A DNA stretch of 64,000 nt. Origin: Auriscalpium vulgare (lineage: Eukaryota; Basidiomycota; Agaricomycetes; Russulales; Auriscalpiaceae). Below the pieces are notes generated by a model, which was given only the letters and a program-made list of their open reading frames with translations, did not search any database and was not told where the DNA came from. Both the position numbers and the translations under genes were made by a program. The stretch covers positions 186,001-250,000 of the forward strand of contig JAHBBC010000033.1 in assembly GCA_019915015.1 (NCBI GenBank), in the 5' to 3' direction. Below, in pieces: positions 22,510 to 35,702 of the stretch (positions are counted from its first letter, which is position 1; each line of letters starts with the position of its first letter).

Positions 22510-24541
22510 ATGCTCAAGTCTTTCATATACGACCCGGCGTCATCGCGGGGGCCCGAGCTTGTCAGATGGGAGCGTCTCGCTAGAAGCAATCCGGCACTGG
22601 TGCGTCGCATCCATCATTTGCACTTCGAGTCATACTGACGTGGACTTAACAAGGTCGTAAAGCGTGCACAGGAAGGTTCTAGTGTCGCCTTTCAAACACT
22701 AGCGATGCACTGTGCAGACTTGCCCGCGATTCAACAACGGACGGTCATCAAGATGTCCTGCGCCGGCCTCGATGCGAGCACTATCCCCCGCTCGCTCCTT
22801 ACGCATCAGGAGCCTACCCCATCCGTGTTATCTGCGCTCAGTTGTGCGGTCTCAGGCCTCCTCACGATCGAGGCGCTGACGTTCGGCAAGGCCTCTGACT
22901 CCCTTATCATGCCCCGAATTGCCAGCAGATGGGACGGTATATATCAGTGGACCGCCTTCATCGACGAAATCTACCCAATTTTGGCCGATGAGGACAAGCC
23001 GCATGTGTACGACATCTTAGGGCAGGCGATCTCTGTTATGGAGCGTCACGAGCTCACGGGGAAAGTCGTGCGCGACACTCCGGGCGTCTTTGGCCTTATA
23101 GCTTCAATCTGGGCCAAGTACAAACCCCAGCCTAAGGGTGGTGCGATATACTCTCCACCGGGCTTCCTCCCTCGTCTTCTTATGAATCTCCTCCGCACTC
23201 CCAACGAGGAGGATCTAGCGCGCTTCGTTGCAGCAACAGGCAAAACCCCGGCCGCGGTCGCGCGCTTGGCACTTCTTCGCCTCAGGGCAGTCACCCGAGA
23301 CCCGACCAGCCCCCTCAATAAATTTTCCACCCACACGGACATGCTCATGTGGCTGTCACACGGCGGACAGAGAGCCACTTTGCGCAAGGCGGTTGTGCGG
23401 GAAGATGGCGTCGCCGTCCTTACCAAAGCGATCCTCGCCCTCGTGGACCGGCGAGGCCGAGACGCAGAGACGCAGGCCACAGTATCGCTCAACTTCTGCG
23501 TACTGACTCGGTACTTCAAGACGAGGGGCAGCGTCCACTCTGTGCGCTCTGCCATACGCAATGGACTGCTCCTTGCCTACGTTAAGCTCATTCCGGCATT
23601 CGCGGACTACCACAAGTTCCATCAGCAGAAGATCATCGCCGTGCTAATGGACATCGTCACGCCGCATCTTTCTTACGGCTCCGTCGTCGAGCAGGCTGTC
23701 GAGTCTGTAGGCGAGATCCTCGCTGGTCTGCCTTGGGAGGATATGGCAGAATCGCAGCTCAAGAATGCGTTGCTGTATCTGAGTCAGATCATTAAGGAGC
23801 GCAGCGAGTTCATGAAGGAGTGGGGTACCATAAAGCATACGGCGCATTGCAACTCTGTAAGTGATATCACTCGGTACATCTGCTTGTCGAGTCGTCTCAC
23901 GGTGGATGGCCGTAGTGCGGGGCGCGCCTCCCGAAGGAATTATTGAAGGCCTGCGCAAATTGTCACGCCGTCTTGTACTGCTCGAAGTCGTGCCAGGCGG
24001 CGGCCTGGGCTGCTCACAAGAAGACATGTGCACTCCGCCGGCGGATCGGTGGGTATTCACTAGCGCGTTCACACACGCTTATGCTGATGTTACCGCAGGG
24101 TCGCAGGCTCACGATGGGCCTAGTAAAGCGGACTGGATGTGCCTTCGCCAACTCGCATTGAAGAGTGCGCGCCAGGCAATGATGGCGCAAGACGCACCGA
24201 AGGACCGTCCCGGTGTTCCTCTGTCCGACCTTGGCATTTCTCTGGATTTCTGGACTGCGAATGTCTCAGTGATCTCTATCGAGGAGGTAGCAGCATTGCC
24301 GTGCCTTCGCGATAATGGCAGTGACACTGTGGCGCTTGCGAGGAATGTCTTGGAGCGGGCGCGCACAATGAGGGGCAGCAGCACGCTCGTCCGGACGGAC
24401 ACGATGCTAGGGAATGACACATGGTTAGGGCTGCTGCTTGTTTGCCCGTCAATCTGGGATGGAATCCGTAAGGAGGACTCAGATTTCAGAGTGGTCGATG
24501 CGGCGTGGGTGGATATAGTGTGGCTGGAGGACAGCGTGTAG
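22510..24541 (+). CDS. MYND-type zinc-finger protein E, 622 aa
   Basis: Four exons: 22510-22599, 22654-23856, 23916-24048 and 24099-24541, with phases 0, 0 and 1 and a 133-nt MYND exon. The finger reads CNSC across the intron, then CANC, YC, C, H and C in MYND spacing. Exon 2 has WDGIYQWTAFIDEIYP and PAAVARLALLRLRAVTR at the positions of the family blocks. The C-terminal exon has CPSIWD near the end. It is the most diverged of the five paralogues in exon 2. It converges with MYND gene C, with 173 bp between the stop codons. No lesion is seen; the function is unknown. Confidence 0.87.
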
Positions 24542-24714
24542 CAGGACTCCAACAGCCTACGAGTGTGCCCTGCATGTTTTCGGTTGTGTTTTAGCAGACA
24601 CCTGGAGATGTACACATGCAGCGGGCTGATGCATTTTGTGCCGTACACGGTACGCATAACGATCCCGCAAAATGTGAAGCGGTCCAACAACGTCGAGAAG
24701 AGAGTCAGCAACAA

Positions 24715-26785
24715 TCATCCTGACCGTACGTTCGACCCTTCTTTTGGGAACGCCATCTCCGCCACCGCTGAAGCAGTGACATAGAAGTCAAACTCGGTTA
24801 GGTCGTCGGATGAAGGATCCCAGATCGATGGCGTGACCAGTGCCAGCGATATCAACGTCCTTTCTCCCAAATTCGTGACACATTCAATCAGCGTCGTGCC
24901 CTCCTCCGACCTGCTCGCAATGCTCTCCATGAGCCCCTTCACCTTGGGGTCCTCGGTCGGAGCGATGCGGTTCCCAATGTTGCTGGCGTCGATGACATAG
25001 GTGTCAAGCGAGGGTAAATGGCGGTAATCGAGGGTGATGACAACTCTGGAGAGTGGGACTCTGGGGTATCTCTTTGCCGTGAGGGACCGAAGGTCTGCAG
25101 ATCGGTTACAAACATCATGCAGTGCAATCCGTTCAAGAAACATGCGGTCTCGTCTGGTTGGGAGGTCGTCTCGTATGAGATCTGCACAAATAATTAGCCT
25201 AGTTGTGTAGGAGAAAACACGGCGATTCCACACACAAAGCTGCGATACCGAGCAATCGACCTTATGGGTATCCCACCCAGCGGCCTGACAGGATTCCGAG
25301 CAGTAAGCGACGGACTTGCATCGAGCACATCTTTTGAAAGCGGTCTTGTCGACGCTGGCCATATGGCACTAATCGCTATCATCAAAAACACATCCCCATG
25401 AAATAATTCAAATGTACCCACATGCGAGCAAATCGTGCGCATAGCACTGTCCTTGAGATCTGCGTGGATCTTGGCAAGTTTCACCATGCGTAGCCATGCT
25501 CCGCCTACCGCGCTCTCCCCAACCTTGGACGTGATAACCGTGTTCTGAGCGTGCAAAGCCGCGACAGTGGCCTTGAGAGGCAACCGATACACCAGATACG
25601 CCGGAAGTACTCTGCTTATGAGATGGGTTATAGGCCGCATTTCATCTCTGTCATAGTATTTGAGCGCCGGAAAAAGCGAACTGTATGCGTGCAGGATGCC
25701 CTCGTGCATAGCAATCTGCACCCAGCGGATGCCAGTGCCAGTCACAACGATCCTCGCGAGGAGCATGAATGCCAGATCAAGAAAGCTGCGTGTCTCCTCT
25801 ATGGCATGGTCCCTTGTCTTCACCAGTGTAACGATGGCCCGTGTGACGACCGACACTCCACATTGCTCCACGATCGCAGAGCGCAACGAATCATCGCAAG
25901 CCAGGAGATAGAGTAATTGTAGGTGCACATTCAATGTCCATGATGTAGCATCAGGTTCCTTGAGCGCGGCATGGAGGTGCGATAGGGCGACTCGTGCTAT
26001 GCATGAGGGGGAACCACCGGCTGCATCGACGAACCGCTGGATGTGAGTGGCGTCTCCTTCGCTCAGTAGAAGCCCCGCGAGGGCGGATGCATAGCTATGG
26101 CTTTGGCCCGTCGCACTGTAGCGGGGTTCTTTGATCCAGTAAGATGCGATGAGATCGAGGATTTCCCAGTACGACGCGGTGAGCTCGATGATGGCTGGGA
26201 GGTCCGCCAGCGCGCGTTGGCTAGACGCGTGTCGACCAAAGTAGAAGAGCGTCCTCGTGATGATTTGGTGCACATGTCTCTGCTCCTTCGGTGAGATCCT
26301 GGGATAGAGTTCATTGAAGAACGCAGCCCAGTGGTAGATCCCATCCCAGGAACCGGCGATTTGTTCGGTGAAGCGCGCAGCTTTAACACTTGACAGAGTT
26401 GACTCGGGTGAGACGTCTGTGAGCTCATGCATGGCTGAGAAGCTCCAGAGCGCACAGCTGAGAGCGGAGAAAGAGATTGGGGAAGAGTTATCGAAGGGAT
26501 GGGGTATTTTCGATATCGAGACATGACTGCACATGATGTCGACGACTTCTCTTGTCTGGAGAGTCCGCATGGAACGGCATGTCTGTGATATAGCCCGGAC
26601 GGCAACAACGGAGCCAGCCTTAGCGCGTTTGATGACCTGGGGTCACTGTAGCTCAGTGGCCGCGAAAATGCCCCAAAGAAAACTGGGACAGCGATGCGTA
26701 CGTCGGCTGGGTGCTTGCGCAGATTACGCTGTATCTCCGACTCGCCCTCGGGGCTCGTTGCCTGGTGAGCGAGGGGCTCCAGCAT
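24715..26785 (-). CDS. MYND-type zinc-finger protein C, 632 aa
   Basis: Four exons: 26702-26785, 25422-26636, 25236-25368 and 24715-25181, with phases 0, 0 and 1. The MYND exon is 133 nt, with the CxxC (CSHC) split by intron 2 and then CARC, YC, C, H, C. Exon 2 contains WDGIYHWAAFFNELYP and IARVALSHLHAALK. The C-terminal exon keeps TPSIWD. It is closest to gene B: both have an 84-nt first exon and share MRTLQTR plus VVDI-CSHVS at the start of exon 2. The function is unknown. Confidence 0.88.
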
Positions 26786-28032
26786 AATCGACCCGTCGCT
26801 GCTGAAAGCTGAGTGCTGAGGTGAGGCAAGAGGTGCGATCAAATCAGAAGGACAACATGGGCGGAGGATGAAGGTCGCGCGGCGCGCTGTCCCTCTTCCT
26901 CACACCGCGATCACCTGCATTGGCAGCCCGGCCAACACCGCATGCCGCATGCGATGACTTCGTTTTGAATTTACAGAGAAAGTTTCGTCCGAGGATGTGC
27001 TTATCCTCACCGGAAGAGCAATGCAAATCTGGCCGAAGAGAAGGCCTAACCAACAATTCCTCACGCCGCACGCGAAGACCAGTTCCCGTCATATTTTGGC
27101 CATTCCAGATGCTCTCGGAATGCTGGCTGTGCGTGGACAAGTAGCGAGGGATTCGTGTTGAGTTGTACCATTCAACTGTGCACAACACTTGGCTGTGTAG
27201 GGCAGATGCTGTCGGACGGTGCGCCGAATGCCCGCCACTACGTTCTATCAACTTTCTGACACTGGCCCCTGCTGTAGACCGCGTACATACGCACGACTTG
27301 ACGCTAGCATGGGTGTCGCAGGTCGCCACCTCGTCACTGGCGTCCACTGGTCCTATACACGGATGGAGTGAGGCGATGGAGTGTGGGCCGGTCGAGATAT
27401 TGATGGCACCGACACGTCGCTCATGGCGAATATTTACTGGTGAGAGTCATGAACTGGGCTTCTGGTTCGAAGCGTTAGATTATGTTCCCAGGACAAGCTC
27501 ATCAACCTCTCCAATTTGCCCCCGCCTGCTCGCCGCTCGTGGCGCCCATGCCCTTCGCGCTCCCTTTGTCGCACAACCCGTACCTCGCAGGCGCGTTGGC
27601 GCCTGGTCACAGACGTCGCCAACACATCAATCTATCGTGACATTGTCCCGCAGGCGAGTTTGACGTCGTGTACGCCCCGCACTCCCAAGGCCCTGTCGTT
27701 CGCGGACGTCTTTGCGGATAAGAGCCACTCGCACTCGGAGGACAATCGGAGCGGGCGAGGGGACGAAGGCCTACTTCCGCTAGAGCGCGACATCAGCCTG
27801 TGTGCGCGAGCTCTCGAGAGTGCATTATGCTAGTGCCAAAATAATTGCGTACATTATATGCTTTCGATCCACATGTCAAGAAGATACAGCAGCGTGCATA
27901 TGAAGATAATATATAATGATACTTCGGTAACAGACAACCGAAACCCGAGCGTAAGAGTAAAATGGTATACACTAGGATTGACCTGCATCAAATGTCAGTA
28001 CTCGCGCAGAAGCAAACACGCAGACACGTACA
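26786..28032. other. intergenic, no supported gene
   Basis: A few open frames of 60-170 codons occur, including a Pro-rich frame near 27487, but none forms a convincing spliced gene and no domain is seen. The left part should hold the promoter of MYND gene C. Confidence 0.35.
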
Positions 28033-31000
28033 TCAATTCTCAGGTGCTTCATCTACCTCCGCACCCCAGATGCGTACCGTTCCATCCTTCGAGCCCGACG
28101 CGATGAGCTTACCATCAGGCGAGTATACAACAGACCAAATCCCACCCGTGTGCCCTCTCAACGGCCCCACCGCCATCGCCCCCGTCTGAGCGTCCCATAT
28201 CCGAATCGTCTTGTCGCGTGAACCCGAGACGACGCGCTTGCCATCCGGGGAGAACGCGACAGACATGACCCAGTGTCTGTGCCCCGTGAACGGCCCTGCC
28301 ACCATCTTGCCCGTCTGCGCATCCCAAATCCGGACCGTCTTGTCGGCCGAGCCCGAGACGACGCGCTTGCCATCGGGGGAGAATGCGACGGACAGAACTA
28401 TGTGCCCCGTGAACGTCGATTGCACCGGCTCCCCCGTCTGCGCATCCCAGATCCCAATCGTCTTGTCGAATGAGCCCGAGGCGACGCGCTTTCCATCAGG
28501 GGAGAATGCGACGGACCAAACCCAACCGCTGTGCCCCGTCAATGGCCCCGCAGCCGTCTTATCCGTCTGGGCATTCAGGATCCAAAGTGTCCAGCCGTTT
28601 GAGCCCAAGACGGAGTGCCTTCCATCGGGGGAGAATGCGACAGACCAGACCCAAACTGTGGGCCCCGTAAACGGCCCTACCACCGTCTCCCCTGTCTGGG
28701 CATCCCAGATTCGGATGGTGCTGTCGCACGAGCCAGAGAAGATTCGCTTGCCATCGGGGGAGAAAGCGACAGACATAACCTGAGCTGTGTGTCCAGCGAA
28801 CGGCCCTGCGACCGACTCTCCCGTCTGGACCTCCCAGACTTGGATAGTCTCGTCGGACGAGCCCGAAGCAATATGCTTGCCATCAGGGGAGAATGCGACC
28901 GAATTGACGTCGTCCTCGTGTCCGCGACATAACTTGATTTCTGAATGTCACTTGGAGTCAGCAAATGCGCGAGCGTATGGGGAATGCCTGCTAAACTCAC
29001 GACCGCGGAGACAGAGGCCAACGAATTCCGCACGCAGTCTGACATCTTCGGGACTATCGGATAACGCGGATACGATCTCCAACAGTCGTGCTTCTTCAAA
29101 TCCCTTGGCTGCAGGGGGTCGCCGACGGATAACCAAGATTGCAGCAGCTAATACTGCGACGTTGAGCCTCCGCTGTTTGGGATCCGCGCCTCCGTTCGCA
29201 TGCTCAGCTACCAGAGCCCGGAACAAGATGTCCCCAGCATGACGTGTAGTGGCAAGCGAATCGCGGCCAATGTCTACAAATGAGAGGGTTGAGGACTTTG
29301 AAAATCGCCGCGCGATATAGAGAGAACGGTTACCTGATGACGCCAAGGTAGCAAGGGTATTTTGGTGCTCCGGAGAGAGCGATCGGTTGTTCTCGGTGGC
29401 GCTCTTGAGCTGCGAGAGCGTGATAGCCGCCGACGCATATGCATCGTCCTCGAGCATATGCAAGTCGCTGAGAGCCTTTCTGTTCCAGCCTGCTTGAATG
29501 TCATCTGGCAAGCGAGCGAAGGGCTCGTAATCCCCATGCTCGATGATCTCAAACACAGATTCATGGATCATCTGACCAGCCTTCACTTGACGAGCACGGC
29601 CGAGATGCGGCCTAGCCAAATATTATTACTCCTACAAATTGAGACAATGCATGAGGACGAACCGATGTGTTGTACTGTCCGCATATTTGTACGACAGCTG
29701 GCCAAAGCAAAGAATCTCGAGGATCGCCCATTTCCAGGTGAGAGAAGGATTCGGCTGGAAGGACTGCCATTGACTGCCCTGGAATGGCGCCATACGGAGC
29801 CCGTGGCTGATGCTTTCGTACGACATCCAGCGTAGCGCAGCTCCGAATTGATCCAAGGTCAAGTTCGAGATATTTCCGCCGCCACTGCAAAACAAATCAT
29901 CAGCGTCACAAACACAACGTAGGACTCCTGCGCTTACACGTCCGAATGCGAGCCGGCGAACCAAACCTCTTTGCAGTCGCATTTTCCGTGGTCCTCCTCG
30001 CGCGGACCACTCCCTCCGTTCACAAACTCGGGTTGGAATTTCGCTCGTTTTTCGTCCAGCGAGAGAGCGTGGCGAAAGACGCAAACATGCAGCATGCCTG
30101 TCGTCGTCTCTGGGAGGCTCTTTCCTCGCGCAAATCCGATAGAGGAAACGGTATCCCTGTAACAAAAAACTTGAGGCGACAGGCGATAGTAGACCTCACT
30201 AACAGGACGCACCATACGCCGACAAAGTGGACTGTGACCTTCTCCCGGGAGAGCGTCTGCTTGAAGCGACTGCATAGCTGCTCCGCATAGCCAGTGTCCT
30301 TCGGGCTCTTGATCTTGCTTTCTTTATCCGGCGCCGCGGGTGAAGCCGAAGTGCTTCGCTTCTGACTCGAGGTAGTGGCCATGTAGAGTTCATACGCGCT
30401 AAGGGAGTCTCAGACGATGCAGATGATGCGAGCATGGAAAACGCGTACAATGGTATTTGGTCATTGTTGCCCTTGCGGAGGAGACCAACCTGTATCGACA
30501 AGATGAGCACGACAGCAAACGATTTGCACCGCAAATAAACCTCTCACCTTCTCGATCATGCCGGCAATCACGCGGACTTGATATGCCCCTCTAGAAAACC
30601 CTATGGCCGTCAGAAGGCATCAAACGAAACATGTAGAGCGACTCACCGTAGAGAAAAATACGATCCCCAGGCTCGTAATTTTCGCACAGCCACTGGTACG
30701 CGCTTAGTACGATCCGCTTGAAGTTCCTGCAGAAATAATGGTTAAAGGAGATCACTGGACTGCATCAAAGGCGTCACCATGCAATCGCAGTGTCGATCCC
30801 ATGGTTGATCGTCTGCTTCCAATAGGCGGGTGAGGTACGTGATTCCTTGACGAAGGTCCCGATCCCGCTATTGTAGTATGTGAGTTGCTCGGCGTCGTTG
30901 GCCAGACGACTGTACAGTTCGACCACATTCGTGTTCTGTAGAGGCAGCTCACGATCGGAGAGAAGAGAAGCGAACCTTCATGCTGAATTGATTGGCTGTG

Positions 31001-31389
31001 CCGTCGATGCAGACGACGAGGTTCCTGCTCTTCCCACCCGGAGGCGCGGAGCACTTGCAAGAGGACGCTTTGGCGTGCAATTTTGGTGCATTCCCGGGGC
31101 CTGGGGGCGGGATGGCACCACCCTGCGGATTCATTCGCGGCTTTTCTGTTAATGGCGAGGTTGAGACCGGGACGGCGTCTACGGGTCCTGCGAAAGACGT
31201 ATACAGTTGAGAAGCAGAGGGAAGAGCGATTGGTTCCTTCTTGGACTCGACCCCCGTCGGAACGTTGGTAGGAGTGGGCGAGGATTGGACGGACGGTGAG
31301 AGCGCGTCTCCATGCTGGGAACCCGCCTTCGTGAACCACTTTCGCACCTTGCTGATTCGACGTCGCACTAGGATAGGAGAGAAAGCCAT
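28033..31389 (-). CDS. DUF2235 - WD40 fusion protein, gene 2
   Basis: The start ATG at 31389 opens a long Ser/Pro-rich variable N-terminus (about 135 residues), followed by the DUF2235 blocks NLVVCIDGTANQFS, TYYNSGIGTF, FSRGAYQVRVIAGMIEKV, DTVSSIG, FRHALSLDEKR and GSHSDV joined to GGG by a phase-2 intron. A helical linker similar to gene 1 (MIHESV, LARLPD, GRDSLA blocks) leads to the WD40 exon 28033-28940, entered through a phase-1 intron as in genes 1 and 3. Seven WD40 repeats are present. Repeat 3 has lost the usual TIRIWDA (it reads TLWILNA) and repeat 5 is three residues short. This suggests relaxed or altered constraint on part of the propeller. The role is unknown. Confidence 0.87.
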
Positions 31390-32257
31390 GAATCTAGCTA
31401 GAATGCAAAAACGGAGTCAGGGCGGAGAATGTGGAAGAGATACGATGTAGCGGCCAGACCGTGTCTGATATACCTGCGAAGATGCCTATACGGCGTGTTC
31501 TATGCAAGGCAGGACATCAGCATCTCAGGGAAAGATGAAAAATGCATGGAAGGACTGCGACAAGCTGGTAAAGATTGAGCCCAAGCCTCAAGCCTGCCAC
31601 GAGGACATGGGGAGAGGCGACTCCGACGAGCCGACGAGGGGTGCCGGGAGGTGTGAAGGCGTCGCCGAACGGCCACCAGCCAGCTGCAGCCGTTGCATAG
31701 AGATGTCAACACGTCGATGGCTATGTGCTTCCATGCTTCCGCCTGTCCACCTGTTGACCCGGAAGTGAAAGTACGGCAGAATAGAACATTCTCGCTTGCG
31801 GAACATCCGCAAGATAAGGACGCGATGAAGAGCATTGAAGACTTCCCTTGTCCGAGCAGCATCGAGTCACCTGCACGTGTCATTCCCGGTTTGCTCACAG
31901 CTGGTATCAACCAGAGTCACGGTAGATGGCAGCGAGGATGACCGTTGTAAGCCGAGGCGTCGCGGTGACCGTGCCAGTCTCACGCGGCCCAGACCGTGAC
32001 GCGGCCTCACTTTGTCCTCGACTTTCCGCATCCTCGCGCTCATCTAGAGTCCAGACGGCGACTAGCACGCTGCATCGCTCGCGCACAGGTCGCCAACGTT
32101 TATCGACCAAGACAACGACGCTCAATTTCACACCTTGGACACGCTCGTGGGGTCCTGCACATATCGCACCCGCGCCCCGGAGCAAAGGCGTGATGAAGTT
32201 GGCGGACTTCACTGAGCTCTCCTGCACGCGTCGGACACGCGCTCGAGCTGGGTTGCC
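31390..32257. other. intergenic, nothing recognised
   Basis: Upstream region of DUF2235-WD40 gene 2 followed by non-coding sequence up to the hAT-like element. No domain-bearing frame was found. Confidence 0.35.
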
Positions 32258-32265
32258 GCGTGAGT

Positions 32266-34420
32266 CCCAGTGAAAAACCGGGCTGGACCGGTATGGCCCC
32301 GTATGCATATTTCTGCACGCGTAGGGCCGGCAGACCATGGCAGCTGTATGCAGACAAATCCGGACTTTTTGATGTTTTTTCTGCCCCCATCTGTCTCGTC
32401 TTTTTGCATCAATATGCGCCAGTATGTATTCATCTGTGTTTTTCTGCCGCCTTATGCATATACATATGTTTCCAATGCTAGTACCATTTTTGCTCGCTCC
32501 TTGCATACCACGCCAGATAGGCGCATACAGAACCATCCCCGCCCTTCCCAGCCAGCTGCCCCGCTTCCGCTGCCATCCACATACCAGGCCAGATGAGCAC
32601 ATACGGAGCCATCCCAGCCATCCGTCCCGCATCCGCGTCCTGCACCCCTAGCCCGCCCCGTTCCCTAAGTCGAAAGTGCTAGTCAGCTCTGTAGGAGGTC
32701 GAGCGCGAGCTGCACGAAAGACGTACCGTTATCCTCCCTGCAGCCTATGCCCACGTCCTCCTAGCGGCTTCTGTAGCGGGCTGCATGGCTGACCTGTTTG
32801 GCAAGCGCGTCAGAACTCAGAAGGGCGGCAGAATGAGTTAGCACGACGCACTGATCGAGTTGTCCCGCGACATCTGTCTCCTATGATCCACGCCCGCCGC
32901 TCAACGCCTGTGGGCGTCCATTCGTGCTCGAAGTGAGTGAGTAAGCATGCTTGAAGGTGCCGTGGTGTGTTCAAACGAGCTGTGACGTGGCATGAGTCAG
33001 TAACATCGCTGAGCTAAAGCCACAAGCCCTAAAGCCGGAGCTCTCCCGAGGGCAAGCATCAGTCCTTAGAGACTCTAGCATTCTAGACGAGTCCCAGAGA
33101 CAGCCTGCTAGTCGATAGCGAAGATTGTGAGACAGCAGCAACCCAGAGAGTGGGTACAGCGGTAGAGGTACACAGGACGGTGGGGGGAAGCGACAAGATG
33201 CAAGTGACGTAACCCGTCGCGACTCGTCCGATGCGGGCAGCTGCCACGTGAGCGCGCTCTTTTCTCTTCAACTTGCGTAGCCTGAGCGCACTGCGCAGCC
33301 ATGTGCATGAAACAATGTTTATTTAGCACAATGCCGGACTTGTACCGTTTCCAGGATTATTCCATCTCACGCGTGCAAACAAGTGTATTGCCAGTGGGTG
33401 CTATGCAGGTGCTATGTATGAAGTATGTACTACTCGAAGTATGTACTACTCGTGAAACCCTGAGGTTGTGATGTGCGCGGAGGGCTCCCCACGCACGATC
33501 CCCTCCTACCATCCCGTGCTCGGTAGTGGTGCGCCGGTGTGACGATGGTTGGACGATGGTCGACGTGCTGGAAGCGGCCGCGGGCATCCGTCCGACTCGG
33601 GATTGCGCGTCTTTTGATTCTCGCGGCTTTCTTGCAGGCTTGCGACGGACAGTGAAGTACCAAGTTGCGTCTGCTGCCGAAAGGAGGTGAGGTGATACTA
33701 GAGGGAATGGATGCGGAGCGCGCGAGCGCAAGCACGCGTCGATGATCTCGAAAACTTTCGCGCACCTGGAAACCATTTACCGGACGTGTCTTGCGGCACG
33801 CCAGCCCCACTGGAAACCGCGCTGCGCGCCTCGTATGATACGCACTCGGATCTCATTCAACGTCAATCTCCCATTGTCGACTTCGAGACCCGTTATCGTG
33901 ATCGCCGTCACAGTACCGGAGACAGCCACAGTACCGAAGACAGTCCCAGTAAGAGAGCTATGCGGACGCGCAGGTACGCCCGGACGAGTGTGAGGTGGAG
34001 GGGCACGCGAGCACGACGGTGCGCAGCGACAAGACGAAGCGGCATGGCACCGCAGGCGACGCCGCGGCGTGGGCAGCGCGAAACGGTTTTGGCAGCGCGG
34101 GCGACTCGGACGCGCGGATTTGGCAGTGCGGGCGACGCGGCTTGGGCAGCGTGGAGCGGCTTTGGCAGCGCGGGCGACGTGGATTGGGGAGCGCGATGCG
34201 TCGAAGCGGCAAAGCAGCGCCGTGGCAGCAGCGCAACGGCGCTGGCGCTGGATCGGTGCGACTCTACGGTACATTTGCGGAGGCGACGCGCTGTGTCTAC
34301 GTCACGGGATCGTAATTGCGCAGCTGATGGCAGATGGTCCCTTCCCTCACTCCAGCTGGACGCAGATTTCCCCGTCCTACGCATACTGGGCCATAGGGAT
34401 CCAGCCCGGTTTTTCACTGG
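32266..34420. mobile_element. hAT-like TIR element (2.15 kb) with 8-bp target duplication
   Basis: The left end starts CCCAGTGAAAAACCGG and the right end is its inverted copy; similarity between the ends continues for about 42 bp, with a shared GTATG core near the inner limit. The element is flanked by identical GCGTGAGT at 32258-32265 and 34421-34428. An 8-bp duplication is characteristic of the hAT superfamily. No transposase is recognisable in either strand, so it is a non-autonomous or internally decayed copy. The inside is mostly non-coding and contains a GC-rich minisatellite near the right end. Confidence 0.75.
34086..34195. repeat. imperfect GC-rich minisatellite inside the hAT-like element
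   Basis: Variants of a unit with the core TTTGGCAGCGCGGGCGAC are repeated about four times with spacers of varying length. Confidence 0.55.
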
Positions 34421-34428
34421 GCGTGAGT

Positions 34429-35702
34429 AGTACGGTCCAATGGGAGCTGCGCGGACACAAGCCGGTACGCACTTCTTGATATCATGCCCCCAACAGCGAT
34501 TTCATCCAGCTCCCCACAGCGGCCACCAATTCCACGGAACTCCCCCTCCACCTTGCTCACACACCTCCACCTTGCTCACACACCTCCACCTCGCTCATAA
34601 CGCCTCAAACTTCCTGGATCGCTCGCTTCTACGATGTCGAAGGCATGCATTTCCCGAGCTGGGCGCCATGTCGGCGCCACGTTCTTACCATGCTACATAC
34701 GTGTGTTCTGCAATCTCCAGCGTTATGTCCCCTCCTGATTCTCATTCATTGCTGCAGATCAAAGATCAGCGGCTCGCCGTACACGACCAGCCCAGCCCCC
34801 GCGCGTGAAGTCCACGGAAGGTCAACAGGGCTCAACCCGCAGTCGATCTCCCCGCAAGGCTTTCTAGGATCATCGCGCACAGATTTCCTCGCCCGTGTCA
34901 TCAGCAAGCAGCGCCATCGTCAATCCGCACTGCCAGCTCGCACATCGCGCTGACTCCGAACGCACCGAAGGCAAGAGACGCAGAATACATCTTGCGAGTT
35001 TTATAGGCGCATCGCGGCATCGGACGGGGGAGATATCGAACGCGCTGCTCTGAGTACAGTCCCGGGCAATCTGGGCGAGATCCTCAATTGGTGATTAGGC
35101 CTTGGTGGTGCGTTTACATTCTTATCATCAATCCACTGTCACTCAAATGCGGGCCAGCCTCGGTGCTCGGTCGATTCGGTCGTTGCCATGACCTCGAGCT
35201 CCCCCGTACGCCGCCTCGGACACATGGGAGTCGCCACGTAGATCTGGTTCATTCAAGTTGATGCACGCATCGAAGACGCCGACAGCGAGCTCATCTACGT
35301 CCTAGCGCCCAACATACCTCCATCCATGTTGCAGCTTGCTCCTACCGTCAAGGACCGGGGACCGCCTCCTACTCACCGCTTTATATAGCTATCTCGAATC
35401 ATACGTCCCACGTTCACTCTCATCCAGCCAGCGCAGGACGACCTAAAGTAGATGAAGGCCAAGAACCGACTATGGTGGACTAGATCTGCTTGCGCTAGCA
35501 TCTGACTGGGTTCCGTCTGATTCGGTTGCTACCCGCATTTGTAGTAGGTCTGGTCTAGTGTAGCTGTAATTTGATCAAATTTCACAATGCATTCACGATA
35601 CCGGTCACGTTCAGCGTTCGCAGATGTGGCCCGTAAACACTCTGTGTCATTTCCACTGCCAACGAACTACAACATAAAACACAACGCTCGTCATAAAATG
35701 CA
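34429..35702. other. intergenic, nothing recognised apart from a short tandem repeat
   Basis: No supported gene. A 19-bp tandem repeat lies at 34545-34600. Confidence 0.35.
34545..34600. repeat. 19-bp tandem repeat, three copies
   Basis: CCTCCACCTTGCTCACACA occurs twice exactly and a third time with small changes. Confidence 0.75.

Noticed and set aside
27487..27833. Pro/Ala-rich reading frame that could start MFPGQAHQPLQF.
   Set aside because: It stops quickly and the only possible splice is too short and leads to another early stop; no domain is seen.
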